Below the pieces are notes generated by a model. That model was not told the DNA's origin. It saw nothing but the letters and a program-made list of their open reading frames with translations, and did not search any database. A stretch of 46,883 nt of DNA from Pseudomonadota bacterium (lineage in GTDB: Bacteria > Pseudomonadota > Gammaproteobacteria > Steroidobacterales > Steroidobacteraceae), in the NCBI GenBank assembly GCA_021787615.1, contig JAJYLP010000018.1, positions 1 through 46,883 on the forward strand, in the 5' to 3' direction. A program made the position numbers and the translations under genes. Shown one piece after another: positions 36,781 to 45,349 of the stretch (position 1 is the first letter of the stretch; each line of letters starts with the position of its first letter).

Positions 36781-38207
36781 CGCTGCTCCCGCAGCACTTT
36801 GCCCGGGTTCAGGATGCCGTTGGGATCGAAGGCGTGCTTCACCGCACGCATCAGTTCCAGCTCCACCGGCGGCGCGTAGCGCTCGAGTTCGGCGACCTTG
36901 AGCCGACCGATGCCGTGCTCGGCGCTGATGCTGCCGTCGAACTCGCGCACCAGGTCATGGATCGCGCGCTTGACAGTCTCCCCACGCGCGAGAAACGCGG
37001 TGCGGTCGGTTGTGCTCGCCTGGTTGATGTTGAAGTGGAGATTGCCGTCGCCCACGTGGCCGTAGGAGACCAGCCGGCCTTCGGGCACGTGATCGCGCAC
37101 CCATTGACCGGCGCGCTCGATGAACGCCGGGATCGCCGCCACCGGGACGGAGATGTCATGCTTGAGGCTCGCGCCGTCGCGCCGCTGCGCTTCGGGGATG
37201 GTCTCGCGCAGTTTCCACAGGGCCGATCGTTCGCGTTCATTGCGCACCACGACGGCATCCTCCACGAGGCCCTCCTCGAGCGCCGGCTCGAGGCACTCGG
37301 TCAGCATCGCATCACACGGGTCCGCCGCGCGTGCTGAGGTCAGCTCGCACAACACATACCACGCGTGGGCAGCGTCGAGCGGGTCGCGCACGCCCGGGAT
37401 GTGCCGCGTGGTCAGCTCCACCGCGATGCGCGGAATGAGCTCGAAGGAGCTCACCCGCTCGCCGCTCGCCTCGCGCAGCCGGGCGAGCAGCTCGACGGCC
37501 GCGCCCGGATCGCGCACCGCCGCGAACGCGGTCGCCGTCGCGCGGATGCGCGCAAAGAGCTTGAGGCTCGCGGCGGTGATGATGCCGAGGGTGCCCTCGG
37601 CGCCGAGAAACAGCGATTTGATGTCGTAGCCGGTGTTGTCCTTGCGCAGCCGGGTGAGCGAGGACAGCAGCCGGCCGTCGGCGAGCGCCACCTCGAGCCC
37701 CAGCACCAGATCGCGCATCATGCCGTAGCGCAGCACGTGCACCCCGCCGGCATTGGTCGAGAGGTTGCCGCCGATCTGACAGCTGCCCTCGGAGCCGAGG
37801 CTGAGCGGGAAGAAGCGCTGCGCGGCCTGCGCCGCACGCTGTACGTCGGCGAGCAGGCAGCCGGCTTCGCCGATCAGTGAGTCGTTGAGCGCATCGACCG
37901 CGCGGATGCGGTTCAGCCGTGCGAGGCTGATCACGAGCTGAGCGCCGCTGTCATCCGGAGTGGCGCCGCCGCAATAGCCGGTGTTGCCGCCCTGGGGGAC
38001 GACGCCGATGCGGTGCGCGTTGCACACGGCGAGGAGCTCCGCGACCTGGCCGGCCGTGTCAGGCTGTGCGACGGCGAATGCGCGGCCGTGGTAAATCTCA
38101 CGGTGGTCGGTCAGAAAGGGCGCCAGGTCCGAATCGGCCGTGAGCAGGCGGCCCGGCCCGACAACGCGGGCGAGGCGCTCGAGCAGCGGCGGTGCGGGAG
38201 CGCTCAT
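36777..38207 (-). CDS. FAD-linked 2-hydroxy-acid dehydrogenase (GlcD/D2HGDH type)
   Basis: A 476-residue flavoprotein of the PCMH type: an N-terminal FAD_binding_4 domain and a C-terminal FAD-oxidase_C domain. Visible marks are VVPQGGNTGYCGGATPD, LSLGSEGSCQIGGNLSTNAGG and DNTGYDIKSLFLGAEGTLGIIT in the FAD domain. In the C-terminal half are HDISVPV, GHVGDGNLHFNI, AEHGIG and DPNGILNPGK, which carry the metal and substrate His residues of the D-2-hydroxyglutarate/D-lactate/glycolate dehydrogenase family. The exact 2-hydroxy acid cannot be told; D-2-hydroxyglutarate (from serine biosynthesis) or D-lactate are the main options. It is followed by a coupled membrane-protein gene. The VIT1 gene lies 82 bp upstream on the same strand. 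Confidence 0.93.
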   Translation of the reverse strand: MSAPAPPLLERLARVVGPGRLLTADSDLAPFLTDHREIYHGRAFAVAQPDTAGQVAELLAVCNAHRIGVVPQGGNTGYCGGATPDDSGAQLVISLARLNRIRAVDALNDSLIGEAGCLLADVQRAAQAAQRFFPLSLGSEGSCQIGGNLSTNAGGVHVLRYGMMRDLVLGLEVALADGRLLSSLTRLRKDNTGYDIKSLFLGAEGTLGIITAASLKLFARIRATATAFAAVRDPGAAVELLARLREASGERVSSFELIPRIAVELTTRHIPGVRDPLDAAHAWYVLCELTSARAADPCDAMLTECLEPALEEGLVEDAVVVRNERERSALWKLRETIPEAQRRDGASLKHDISVPVAAIPAFIERAGQWVRDHVPEGRLVSYGHVGDGNLHFNINQASTTDRTAFLARGETVKRAIHDLVREFDGSISAEHGIGRLKVAELERYAPPVELELMRAVKHAFDPNGILNPGKVLREQR

Positions 38208-38289
38208 CGGCTCGCCCGCGGGCAGTGAAAGACGTCCATCGGCAACGGACTATGCCTCACGGAGCCCGCCGCGCAAAACACCCTGCGGC

Positions 38290-39333
38290 TCAGTGCAGCA
38301 CCCCGCCGAGCGCGCGGCCGAGCAGATAGGTTACGAGCCCGGTCGCGCCGCCGATCAGCACCATGCGCAGCGCGCCGCGCAGCGCGTGCCGGCCGGTGAA
38401 CAGGCTGATCGCCAGACCCACGATGAACAGCGCTGCGGCGGTCAGGGCTGCGGCCGCTACGATGGCTGCACCGCCGGTGCTGCCCGCCAAAAAGGGCACC
38501 AGCGGCACCGCAGCGCCCAAGGCAAAGGAAAGAAAGGAGGCCCAGGCCGCGCCCCAGGGCGAGCCCAGCAGCTCCGGACTCAGCCCGAGTTCCTCGCGGG
38601 CGAGCACATCCAGGGCGTGCTCGGGGCGGGAGAGCAGCGACTGGCTGACCTCCCGGGCCTGCGGCAGGGGCATGCCGCGAGCGGCGTAGATCAGCGCCAG
38701 CTCCTCGGCTTCCTCCTCGGGGTACTCGGCGATTTCGGCGCGCTCGAGCGCAATCTGGTACTCGTACATCTCGCGCTGCGAGCGCACCGAGACGTACTCG
38801 CCGGCCGCCATCGACAGAGCGCCGGCCAGCAGCCCCGCGACGCCCGTGAGCAGCACCCAACCGGAGGCGTTGCTCGCCCCCGAGATGCCCATGACCAGAC
38901 TGGCATTGGCGAGCAGACCGTCGTTGACGCCGAACACCGTCGCCCGGAGGTTCCCGCCGAGACCGCCACGATGCCGTGCTCCGACCTCCGACAGCGTGGT
39001 CGGCATGTCGTGGCCGGGCACGGCCGGGCCGCTGTACACCGAGAGGCCCCGCAGCTTCATGGCGGCCAGCACGGAGCGCAGTGCACGGGGCCCGAACCAG
39101 CGGACCAGGCGGGCCACCACGCGGGCGCGCGCCGAAGGTTGGAACTCGAGTGTGAGCGATCCGCCCGAGCGGCGCGCAGACTCCTCCCAGCGCTGCGCCT
39201 GCTCTTCGGCGGCGGCGGCCAGCTGTTCGAACAGGCGCCGGTGGTGCGGATCGCTTTGCGCAGCGGCGACGTGACGGTACAGCCAGGCGGATTCCTTCTC
39301 GTGCAGCCAGCTCGCCGCGACGTCGTGATTCAT
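38290..39333 (-). CDS. VIT1/CCC1-family metal transporter with N-terminal ferritin-like domain
   Basis: A 347-residue protein joining a rubrerythrin/ferritin-like helical domain (residues 1 to about 90, with metal-ligand candidates in HEKESAWLYRHVAA, HRRLFEQLAAAAEEQAQRWEES) to a VIT1 membrane domain (from about 115: RATVFGVNDGLLANASLVMGISGA). VIT1 helices, the acidic helix-rich cytoplasmic segment and a C-terminal membrane pair (MVLIGGATGLVTYLLG) follow. Such fusions are thought to move Fe2+ or Mn2+ out of the cytoplasm, with the ferritin-like part sensing or delivering metal (family knowledge). ATG 39333 has no strong ribosome site. It may be cotranscribed with the downstream flavoprotein gene. 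Confidence 0.9.
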   Translation of the reverse strand: MNHDVAASWLHEKESAWLYRHVAAAQSDPHHRRLFEQLAAAAEEQAQRWEESARRSGGSLTLEFQPSARARVVARLVRWFGPRALRSVLAAMKLRGLSVYSGPAVPGHDMPTTLSEVGARHRGGLGGNLRATVFGVNDGLLANASLVMGISGASNASGWVLLTGVAGLLAGALSMAAGEYVSVRSQREMYEYQIALERAEIAEYPEEEAEELALIYAARGMPLPQAREVSQSLLSRPEHALDVLAREELGLSPELLGSPWGAAWASFLSFALGAAVPLVPFLAGSTGGAAIVAAAALTAAALFIVGLAISLFTGRHALRGALRMVLIGGATGLVTYLLGRALGGVLH

Positions 39334-39336
39334 GGC

Positions 39337-39398
39337 CGCCGCAGCCGCTCGAGCCTCCGGCGAAGCGCCGGCGGGCGCGCCGCAGCCGCTCGAGCCTC
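39337..39398. repeat. Tandem 21-bp repeat with a hairpin between copies
   Basis: A 21-bp sequence beginning CGCCGCAGCCGC occurs at 39337-39357 and 39378-39398 (41-bp period). Between the copies CCGGCG (39357-39362) and CGCCGG (39366-39371) form a perfect 6-bp hairpin with a 3-base loop. It lies just upstream of the VIT1 gene. It may be a terminator for the acidic-protein gene or simply a local duplication. Confidence 0.6.
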
Positions 39399-39466
39399 AG
39401 CGCCGAGGCGCGTCACAGGACGCACGCACGGGGCGCAGCGACACCGGGGCGACACGCGGGGCAGAC

Positions 39467-39811
39467 TCAGTACTCCTCGCGCTCATCGTCGTCGTCCCAG
39501 TCGTCCTCATCCTCGTCCTCATCCTCGTCCTCGTCCTCGTCCTCGTCGTCCTCCTCGTCCTCGTCCCAGTCCTCGTCCTCTTCTTCTTCGTCCTCATCCT
39601 CATCCTCGGGCTCGGCCCAGCCCTCGGGCTCTTCGGTCTCCTCGAGGTCCATCTCGTGCCAGGTTTCCAGGTCGAGCTGCTCGATCTCGCCGTCGAGGTG
39701 CTCGATCTGGACCAGCTCGGCATCCTCGTCCACTTTGAGTACGCGGAAGGATTCGTCTTCTTCAAGGTTCTCGTACCACTGGCCGGGAACCGGTTCGTAA
39801 TCTCTGCTCAC
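39467..39811 (-). CDS. Acidic protein with Asp/Glu tail, DUF6763-like
   Basis: A 114-residue protein. GTG 39811 is chosen because GAGAGGA precedes it and the recognisable domain begins at once; the frame is open to 39967. The first 60 residues (YEPVPGQWYENLEEDESFRVLKVDEDAELVQIEHLDGEIEQLDLETWHEMDLE) form a small beta-rich domain that resembles DUF6763 proteins of gammaproteobacteria, by memory. The last 45 residues are almost only Asp and Glu, encoded by a 6-bp-period DNA repeat. The length of the tail may vary between strains. Function unknown. It is divergent from proB. Confidence 0.8.
   Translation of the reverse strand: MSRDYEPVPGQWYENLEEDESFRVLKVDEDAELVQIEHLDGEIEQLDLETWHEMDLEETEEPEGWAEPEDEDEDEEEEDEDWDEDEEDDEDEDEDEDEDEDEDDWDDDDEREEY
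39481..39608. repeat. Coding low-complexity repeat (Asp/Glu codons)
   Basis: A run of TCCTCG/TCCTCA hexamers on the plus strand, encoding the acidic tail on the minus strand. Such a tract can slip during replication and change length in steps of two residues without breaking the frame. Confidence 0.8.
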
Positions 39812-39912
39812 CGATGGGGTCCTCTCACTTGGCGGCCGCGCAAGTTTAGGGGTTGCGCTGGCCGGGAGCAACGCACGGCCGAGCCGCGCTCGCGCGAACG
39901 ATTCGCCGCACG

Positions 39913-39918
39913 TATAGT
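39913..39918 (+). promoter_or_regulatory. Candidate -10 element placing the proB transcript start at its ATG
   Basis: TATAGT (five of six consensus bases) ends six bases before the A of the proB ATG at 39925. The expected start of transcription, about seven bases downstream, falls on or next to that ATG. No Shine-Dalgarno is present before it. The -35 region is poor. Confidence 0.4.
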
Positions 39919-39924
39919 TTTCGC

Positions 39925-41073
39925 ATGTCCACCCGACTGCAAGCGGACTCTCCTCTGGCCAAGGCACGGCGCATCGTGGTTAAGGTCGGCTCGGCATTGC
40001 TGGTCGAGGGGCGCAGTGGTCGCATCAATCGCGCCTGGCTCGAGAGCCTCGTCGAGGACCTCCTGCGGCTGCGCCGCCGGGGCCAGCAGGTCATCCTGGT
40101 GTCATCGGGGGCCATTGCGCTCGGGCGCAGGCAGCTCTCGCTCGCCAAGGGACCGCTGCGACTCGAGGAAAGCCAGGCCGCCGCGGCCGTCGGCCAGATC
40201 CGCTTGGCGCACGCCTACAAGGAACTGCTCGAGAGCCGCCAGGTGACGGTCGCTCAGGTGCTGCTGACGCTCGAGGACAGCGAGCGGCGCCGGCGCTACC
40301 TCAACGCGCGTGCCACACTCGAGACCTTGCTGGCCCTCGGTGCTCTGCCCGTCATCAATGAGAACGACACGGTTGCCACGGCTGAGATCCGCTACGGGGA
40401 CAACGACCGACTTGCCGCGCGCGTGGCACAGATGGCCGGCGCCGACTGTCTCATCCTGCTCTCGGATGTCGATGGCCTTTACACGGCCGACCCGAACCGC
40501 GATCCGAGAGCGCAGTTCATCGACGAAGTTCGCCAAATCACCCCTGAAATCGAGGCGATGGGCGGCCGATCGGCCTCCGGGGTCGGCTCCGGCGGCATGG
40601 CTACGAAGCTGCTCGCCGCGCGGATCGCGGTGGCCGCCGGCTGCCGCATGTGCATCGCGGCCGGGCACCCGCGCCATCCGGTCCGCCGTCTCGAGGAGGG
40701 GGCGCGCTGCACCTGGTTCCTGCCGGGCGCGAGTCCGGCGACGGCCCGCAAGCAGTGGATCGCCGGGACGCTGCGGCCGGCCGGCGCGCTGACCATCGAT
40801 CACGGCGCGCTGCGCGCGCTGCTTGCCGGCCGCAGCCTGCTGCCCGCTGGAGTGACTGGTGCACGCGGGCAGTTCGAGCGCGGCGACACGGTGAGCGTTC
40901 TGACGCCGGAGGGCATCGAAGTGGCCCGTGGCATCATCGCGTACAGCGACAGCGACGCGGCGAAGATCATCGGCCGCCAGTCGGCTCAGATTCCGGACAT
41001 CCTCGGATTCCGCGGCCGCGATGAGCTGATTCATCGCGACGATCTGGTACTGTTGCAGTCCTCACCGACATGA
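39925..41073 (+). CDS. proB: Glutamate 5-kinase with PUA domain
   Basis: First step of proline synthesis: ATP-dependent phosphorylation of glutamate. 382 residues from ATG 39925, the usual size for the two-domain enzyme. The amino-acid kinase domain has [44 protein letters not shown] and [14 protein letters not shown], and [14 protein letters not shown] near its end. A C-terminal PUA domain follows (about residues 285-370, [16 protein letters not shown]). Proline feedback inhibition is known for the family. The ATG has no Shine-Dalgarno, and a -10-like TATAGT is close by, so the message may be leaderless. The stop overlaps the proA start (ATGA). Confidence 0.97.
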   Translation: MSTRLQADSPLAKARRIVVKVGSALLVEGRSGRINRAWLESLVEDLLRLRRRGQQVILVSSGAIALGRRQLSLAKGPLRLEESQAAAAVGQIRLAHAYKELLESRQVTVAQVLLTLEDSERRRRYLNARATLETLLALGALPVINENDTVATAEIRYGDNDRLAARVAQMAGADCLILLSDVDGLYTADPNRDPRAQFIDEVRQITPEIEAMGGRSASGVGSGGMATKLLAARIAVAAGCRMCIAAGHPRHPVRRLEEGARCTWFLPGASPATARKQWIAGTLRPAGALTIDHGALRALLAGRSLLPAGVTGARGQFERGDTVSVLTPEGIEVARGIIAYSDSDAAKIIGRQSAQIPDILGFRGRDELIHRDDLVLLQSSPT

Positions 41074-42347
41074 GCGCGAACTCAAACTCTGGGCTTGGCG
41101 AGACGATGGAGCGCATGGGCCGCGATGCGGTGGCCGCCGCGGCGGTGCTGGCGCGCGCCACTGCCGCCGTGAAGGACGAGGCGCTCGGCCGCGCCGCGAA
41201 CGCGATCCGCGCGCAGGCGGGCGAGGTTCTGAGCGCCAATGCTCATGACCTCGCCGCCGCCCGCGCCGCCGGACTCGGCGGCGCGCTGCTCGATCGCCTG
41301 GCGCTCAACGCCGAGCGGCTCGAGGCGATGGCGGGCGGCATCGAGGCCGTCATGAGGCTTGCGGACCCCATCGGCACCATCATGGCCGAATGGCAGCGCC
41401 CGAATGGACTGAAGATCCAGCGCGTGCGCGTACCGCTCGGGGTGATCGGAATTATTTACGAGAGCCGCCCGAACGTCACGGCCGACGCCGGCGCGTTGTG
41501 CTTGAAGTCGGGCAACGCCGTGATTCTGCGCGGCGGGTCCGAAAGCCGCCACTCGAACGTCGCCATTCACGCCTGCCTGACCGAGGGGCTGCGCGGCGCG
41601 GGACTGCCGGCCGAGTGCATCCAGCTGGTGCCGACCACCGATCGCGCCGCGGTCGGCTACATGCTCTCGGGCATGACCGAATATCTCGACGTGATCGTGC
41701 CGCGCGGCGGCAAGAGTCTGGTCGCGAGGGTCAGGCAGGAGGCGCGGGTGCCGGTGATAGGGCATCTCGAGGGCAACTGTCACGTGTACATCGATCGGGA
41801 CGCCGACGTGCGCATGGCCGAGGCCATCGCGCTCAACGCGAAGATGCGCCGCACCGGCATCTGCGGCGCCGCCGAGACGCTGCTCATCGATCGGGCGTGT
41901 GTCGCGACGCACATGACCCCCGTGGTGCGTACTCTGCTCGATGCCGGCTGCGAGGTGCGCGGCGATGAGACCGTGCAAAGCGCCGACCCGCGCGTGCGGC
42001 CGGCGAGCGAGGAGGACTGGTACACCGAGTACCTCGATGCGATCATCGCGGCAAAGGTGGTCGATGGCGTGGACGGGGCGATCGCGCATATCGGCCGCTA
42101 CGGCTCGGCGCACACCGAATCGATCGTGACTGAGAATCAGGCCACCGCCGAGCGCTTTCTGCAGCGGGTCGACAGCGCCATCGTGCTGCACAACGCCTCG
42201 ACGCAGTTCGCCGATGGGGGCGAGTTCGGCCTGGGGGCGGAGATCGGCATCTCCACCGCGCGCTTCCACGCCCGCGGACCGGTCGGTGTCGAACAGTTGA
42301 CGAGTTACAAGTACATTGTGCGCGGCGCCGGCCAGGTCAGGCCGTAG
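41070..42347 (+). CDS. proA: Gamma-glutamyl phosphate reductase
   Basis: Second step of proline synthesis: NADPH-dependent reduction of gamma-glutamyl phosphate to glutamate semialdehyde. The 425 residues match ProA. Motifs: [48 protein letters not shown] and the active-site Cys in [48 protein letters not shown] is the family-typical C-terminal block. Its ATG overlaps the proB stop by four bases, so the two enzymes, which share a labile intermediate, are made together. The 3' end overlaps the convergent molybdopterin fusion gene by 11 bp. Confidence 0.97.
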   Translation: MSANSNSGLGETMERMGRDAVAAAAVLARATAAVKDEALGRAANAIRAQAGEVLSANAHDLAAARAAGLGGALLDRLALNAERLEAMAGGIEAVMRLADPIGTIMAEWQRPNGLKIQRVRVPLGVIGIIYESRPNVTADAGALCLKSGNAVILRGGSESRHSNVAIHACLTEGLRGAGLPAECIQLVPTTDRAAVGYMLSGMTEYLDVIVPRGGKSLVARVRQEARVPVIGHLEGNCHVYIDRDADVRMAEAIALNAKMRRTGICGAAETLLIDRACVATHMTPVVRTLLDAGCEVRGDETVQSADPRVRPASEEDWYTEYLDAIIAAKVVDGVDGAIAHIGRYGSAHTESIVTENQATAERFLQRVDSAIVLHNASTQFADGGEFGLGAEIGISTARFHARGPVGVEQLTSYKYIVRGAGQVRP

Positions 42348-43932
42348 CGGCGCGCGCGAGCGCGGCCAGCCCTCCGCGCAGGGAGAACACGTGCGCATGG
42401 CCCCTGGCGCGCAGCTCGCTCGCGGCCGCGAGGCTGCGCACGCCGCTTGAGCAGATCAGCAGGCAGCGCTGCGAGAGCGAGGCGGGCGGCGGGCCGTAGA
42501 GCAGCTGCGCGAGCGAAATCGCGCTGACGGCCGCGCCCGGGGCCGGCTCGCGCGCGCACTCGGCCGGCTCGCGAATGTCGATGAGGGTGTAGCCCGCCGC
42601 GAGCGCCGTGTGCAGCGAATCGAACTCGATCTCCACGCTCCCCGCGTCCGCGCTCGGCAGAGTGCCTGCGCCGCGCGCGGCGTGCCGGGGACAGTCCGGC
42701 GCGCGCCGGGCGCGCAGGCGGGTCACGTTCAGGGTGAGCAGATCCACCATCAACACCGCATCGGTGAGCTGCCCGGGCAGCCCGAGCAGCACCTTCAGCG
42801 CCTCGAGCGCCTGCAGAGTACCGAGCACGCCGGGAACCGGTCCGAGCACGCCCGCTTCCGCGCAGGCGCCGACCAGGCCGTCGCGGGCCGTTTCCGGCCA
42901 GACGCAGCGCAGGCAGGGTCCCTGCCCCGGCCGCACCACCTGCAGCTGTCCCTCGTACTGATACACGCTGGCGAACACTGCCGGCTGGGCGGAGCGCACG
43001 CACGCGTCGTTCAGCGCCAACTTGCTCGCGATGGTGTCCGTGCAGTCGATGACGATATCGTACCCGGCAATGAGGTCGGACGCGTTGTCCGGGTCGAGCC
43101 GGGTGCGATAGGTCCGAACGTCGAGGGCGGGATTCACCGCGCGCAACCGCTCGGCGGCGAGATCGACTTTGGGGCGCCCGGCGTCCCCGAGCGCGTAGAG
43201 CGGCTGGCGGTGCAGGTTGGATGCTTCCAGCACATCGGCATCCACCAGGCCCAGCCGGCCGATCCCCGCCGCAGCGAGATAGCTCATTGCAGGCACGCCG
43301 AGCCCGCCGCAGCCGACGATCAGCACCGCGGCCCGCCCGAGCCGCGCCTGGCCGGCCGCGCCGACCTCCGGCAGCACCATCTGGCGCGAATAGTCCGGAG
43401 CCGGCGCACGGTGCGCCTCGGAATGCCGCGCGGCCGTGTGTTCGTGCTCGTGGCGGTGCCGATGCGCCGGCGCGCGGGCGCCGGCCTCGGCGAGCGGCTC
43501 GGCGCCCGCCGCGCAGCGCTCGCAGTTCACCCAGCCGGAGTCCCCGTCGAGGTAGTGTTCCTTCTTCCAGATCGGTACGCGGTGCTTGACCGCATCGATG
43601 ATGTAGCGGCAGGCGAGGAACGCCTCGTGGCGGTGCCGCGCCGCGACGCCGACCCAGACCGCGGTTTCGCCGATCTCGAGCGCTCCGAGGCGATGCACGC
43701 AGGCGGCCCGTTCGACGCCAAACCGCGCGACCGCTTCGCTGACGATCCGCTCGCCCTCCTTGAGGGCGAGCGCCTCGAACGCCTCGTATTCCAGGCGGCG
43801 CACGCGCCGCCCCTCGTTGTGGTCGCGGACCCAGCCCTCGAAGCTGCTGTAGCCGCCCGCAGCCGCGCTCGTAAGCGCCGCACGCAGCGCGGCGGGATCG
43901 ATGGGTTCGGTGCTGAAGCGAAAAAGCGTCAT
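42337..43932 (-). CDS. MoaE-MoeB-rhodanese fusion (molybdopterin synthase large subunit, MoaD adenylyltransferase and sulfurtransferase)
   Basis: A single 531-residue chain with three molybdenum-cofactor functions. Residues 1-145: MoaE, with [18 protein letters not shown] and the catalytic Lys pair (K116 and K123 in VPIWKKE). Residues 155-175: His-rich linker (seven His). Residues 180-415: MoeB/ThiF adenylyltransferase with [18 protein letters not shown] (207-212), SNLHRQ and DCTDT (296-300). Its first zinc pair is Cys340/Cys343 (CLRC), but the second is Cys414-Pro-Arg-His417 in place of CxxC. Residues 435-531: rhodanese domain with intact active-site loop CSSGVRS (Cys494). ATG 43932 lies 53 bp after the MobA-MoaD stop; the ribosome site is weak. 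It would use MoaD from the neighbour as substrate. Last gene of the cofactor operon. The fusion runs through one unbroken frame. Confidence 0.93.
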   Translation of the reverse strand: MTLFRFSTEPIDPAALRAALTSAAAGGYSSFEGWVRDHNEGRRVRRLEYEAFEALALKEGERIVSEAVARFGVERAACVHRLGALEIGETAVWVGVAARHRHEAFLACRYIIDAVKHRVPIWKKEHYLDGDSGWVNCERCAAGAEPLAEAGARAPAHRHRHEHEHTAARHSEAHRAPAPDYSRQMVLPEVGAAGQARLGRAAVLIVGCGGLGVPAMSYLAAAGIGRLGLVDADVLEASNLHRQPLYALGDAGRPKVDLAAERLRAVNPALDVRTYRTRLDPDNASDLIAGYDIVIDCTDTIASKLALNDACVRSAQPAVFASVYQYEGQLQVVRPGQGPCLRCVWPETARDGLVGACAEAGVLGPVPGVLGTLQALEALKVLLGLPGQLTDAVLMVDLLTLNVTRLRARRAPDCPRHAARGAGTLPSADAGSVEIEFDSLHTALAAGYTLIDIREPAECAREPAPGAAVSAISLAQLLYGPPPASLSQRCLLICSSGVRSLAAASELRARGHAHVFSLRGGLAALARAATA

Positions 43933-43985
43933 GTCGTCACATCGGGTTCGAGGCACATCCGCCACGCCCTCGGGGGCGCCTCGGG

Positions 43986-44846
43986 CTAGCCGCCGGCCAC
44001 CGGCGGGATGAACACCACAGTGTCGCCGTCGGCGAGCGGGGCGGCCCACTCGGCGAACTCGGCGTTCACTGCTACGCGCAGCAGCTCCGGCGGCAGCGTG
44101 AAGGGGTGGCGTTGCTTCAGTTCGCGGTACAGCTCGCGCGCGGTGGCGGCGGCGGTGTGCAGCGACTCGCCGCTGCGCCCGGCCTGCTCACGCAGCAGCG
44201 CGTAATACTGCACCGAGATGTGTTTGTCCGCTGCCAGCCGCGGCGTGCTCAGGGTATCGGATGCCTGTTGAAACTCCTCCGGCGTGTTGACGTTCTCCAG
44301 CGCGCCGGGCGCCGGCTGATCGAGCAGCTCGGTGTCGGCGCCGAGCAGAAACTTCCGCGGACAGAGCTGCCCGGCAGCCGCGGCAGCGGCCAGCGCCGAA
44401 TGGCTCGCCGGCTCGTAGATCGCGCACAGCGGTTCGGGCAGCCCGTCGTGGCTCGAGCGATAGGCGGTGGCGGCGCGCCCGGGGGCGCGCGCAGCGATCA
44501 GGTGCCCGAGCGTGTGCGCATCGAGGAACGGCAGGTCGCAGGCGAGCACGAGCCAGGCCGCGTGTGGATGGGCCGCCTGGGCGGCGAGGATGCCGCCGAC
44601 GGGACCGAGGTCCTGGGGCGCATCCACGATCAGCTCGTAACGCGTGCGCAGCGGATCGTCGCGCTGCTCGGCGCGAACCGACACAAAGGCGTGCTCGAGG
44701 CGGTCCTGGAGCAGCGCCATGGTTCGCTCGAGCTGACTCAGGCCGTGGTATTCGAGCGCGGCCTTGTCCCGCTGCATGCGGCGGCTGCGTCCGCCTGCGA
44801 GCACCAGGCCGTAGAGCGGTGCGGCGGGAGTGCCGGCGTCCGTCAT
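43986..44846 (-). CDS. MobA-MoaD fusion (molybdenum cofactor guanylyltransferase and molybdopterin synthase small subunit)
   Basis: A 286-residue two-domain protein. Residues 10-195 are MobA: LAGGRSRRMQRDKAALEYHG (16-35, GTP/Mg loop), ACDLPFLD with the Mg-binding Asp103, EPLCAIYEP and the C-terminal NVNTPEEF. Residues 209-286 are MoaD, a ubiquitin-like sulfur carrier: ISVQYYALLREQAG and the end VVFIPPVAGG, with the Gly-Gly needed for adenylation and thiocarboxylation left free at the true C terminus. The join is a short linker (SDTLSTPRLAADK). ATG 44846 overlaps the moaC stop (ATGA). No separate moaD or mobA is seen in this operon. The physical link may bring the last nucleotide-attachment step close to molybdopterin synthase. 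Confidence 0.93.
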   Translation of the reverse strand: MTDAGTPAAPLYGLVLAGGRSRRMQRDKAALEYHGLSQLERTMALLQDRLEHAFVSVRAEQRDDPLRTRYELIVDAPQDLGPVGGILAAQAAHPHAAWLVLACDLPFLDAHTLGHLIAARAPGRAATAYRSSHDGLPEPLCAIYEPASHSALAAAAAAGQLCPRKFLLGADTELLDQPAPGALENVNTPEEFQQASDTLSTPRLAADKHISVQYYALLREQAGRSGESLHTAAATARELYRELKQRHPFTLPPELLRVAVNAEFAEWAAPLADGDTVVFIPPVAGG

Positions 44847-45349
44847 GCCCGCGTGCCCTTGCGCGCCGCGGCGCGCTGGTAGGGGCGCTTGCCGCCGGAC
44901 TTGGCGAGCAGCCGCACCCCTTCGATTTCGATGTCGTGGGAGAGCGCTTTGCACATGTCGTAAATGGTCAGGGCCGCGACCGAGGCGCCGGTGAGCGCCT
45001 CCATTTCCACACCGGTGCGGTGGTGGACCGCCACGCGGCAGCGGATGCGGATCTGCCCGCCCGGGCGCTGCTCGATCTGCACCGAGCAGTGCTCGAGTCC
45101 CAGGGGGTGACAGAAGGGGATCAGCTCGTGCGTCCGTTTGGCCGCCATCACACCGGCGATGATCGCCGTGTCGAATACCGGACCCTTGCGGGTGCGATGG
45201 CCGCTGCGGCGCAGCTCGGTGGCGACCGGGCGCGGCAGAATCACGCGCGCCTCCGCGGTCGCCTCGCGCAGCGTGACCTCCTTGCTGCCGACGTCCACCA
45301 TGGCCGGGCGATTGCGCGCATCGAGATGGGACAGCTTGCTCGGCGCCAT
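44843..45349 (-). CDS. moaC: Cyclic pyranopterin monophosphate synthase
   Basis: With MoaA it converts GTP to cyclic pyranopterin monophosphate, the first cofactor intermediate. 168 residues from ATG 45349, which overlaps the moaA stop by one base. Conserved features: LDARNRPAMVDVGSKEVTLREA near the start, KGPVFDTAIIAGVMAAKRTHELIPFCHPLGL in the middle, and TGVEMEALTGASVAALTIYDMCKA with the substrate Glu/Asp and Lys residues. The frame is open upstream into moaA, which is ignored. Its TGA overlaps the MobA-MoaD start. Confidence 0.96.
   Translation of the reverse strand: MAPSKLSHLDARNRPAMVDVGSKEVTLREATAEARVILPRPVATELRRSGHRTRKGPVFDTAIIAGVMAAKRTHELIPFCHPLGLEHCSVQIEQRPGGQIRIRCRVAVHHRTGVEMEALTGASVAALTIYDMCKALSHDIEIEGVRLLAKSGGKRPYQRAAARKGTRA

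Noticed and set aside
39481-39608. Regular short repeats that might look like a CRISPR or satellite array
   Set aside because: The period is 6 bp with no spacers, and it encodes an in-frame Asp/Glu tail.
42610-43989. A 459-codon frame antisense to the MoaE-MoeB-rhodanese gene
   Set aside because: No recognisable domain, while the minus strand carries three well-conserved domains.
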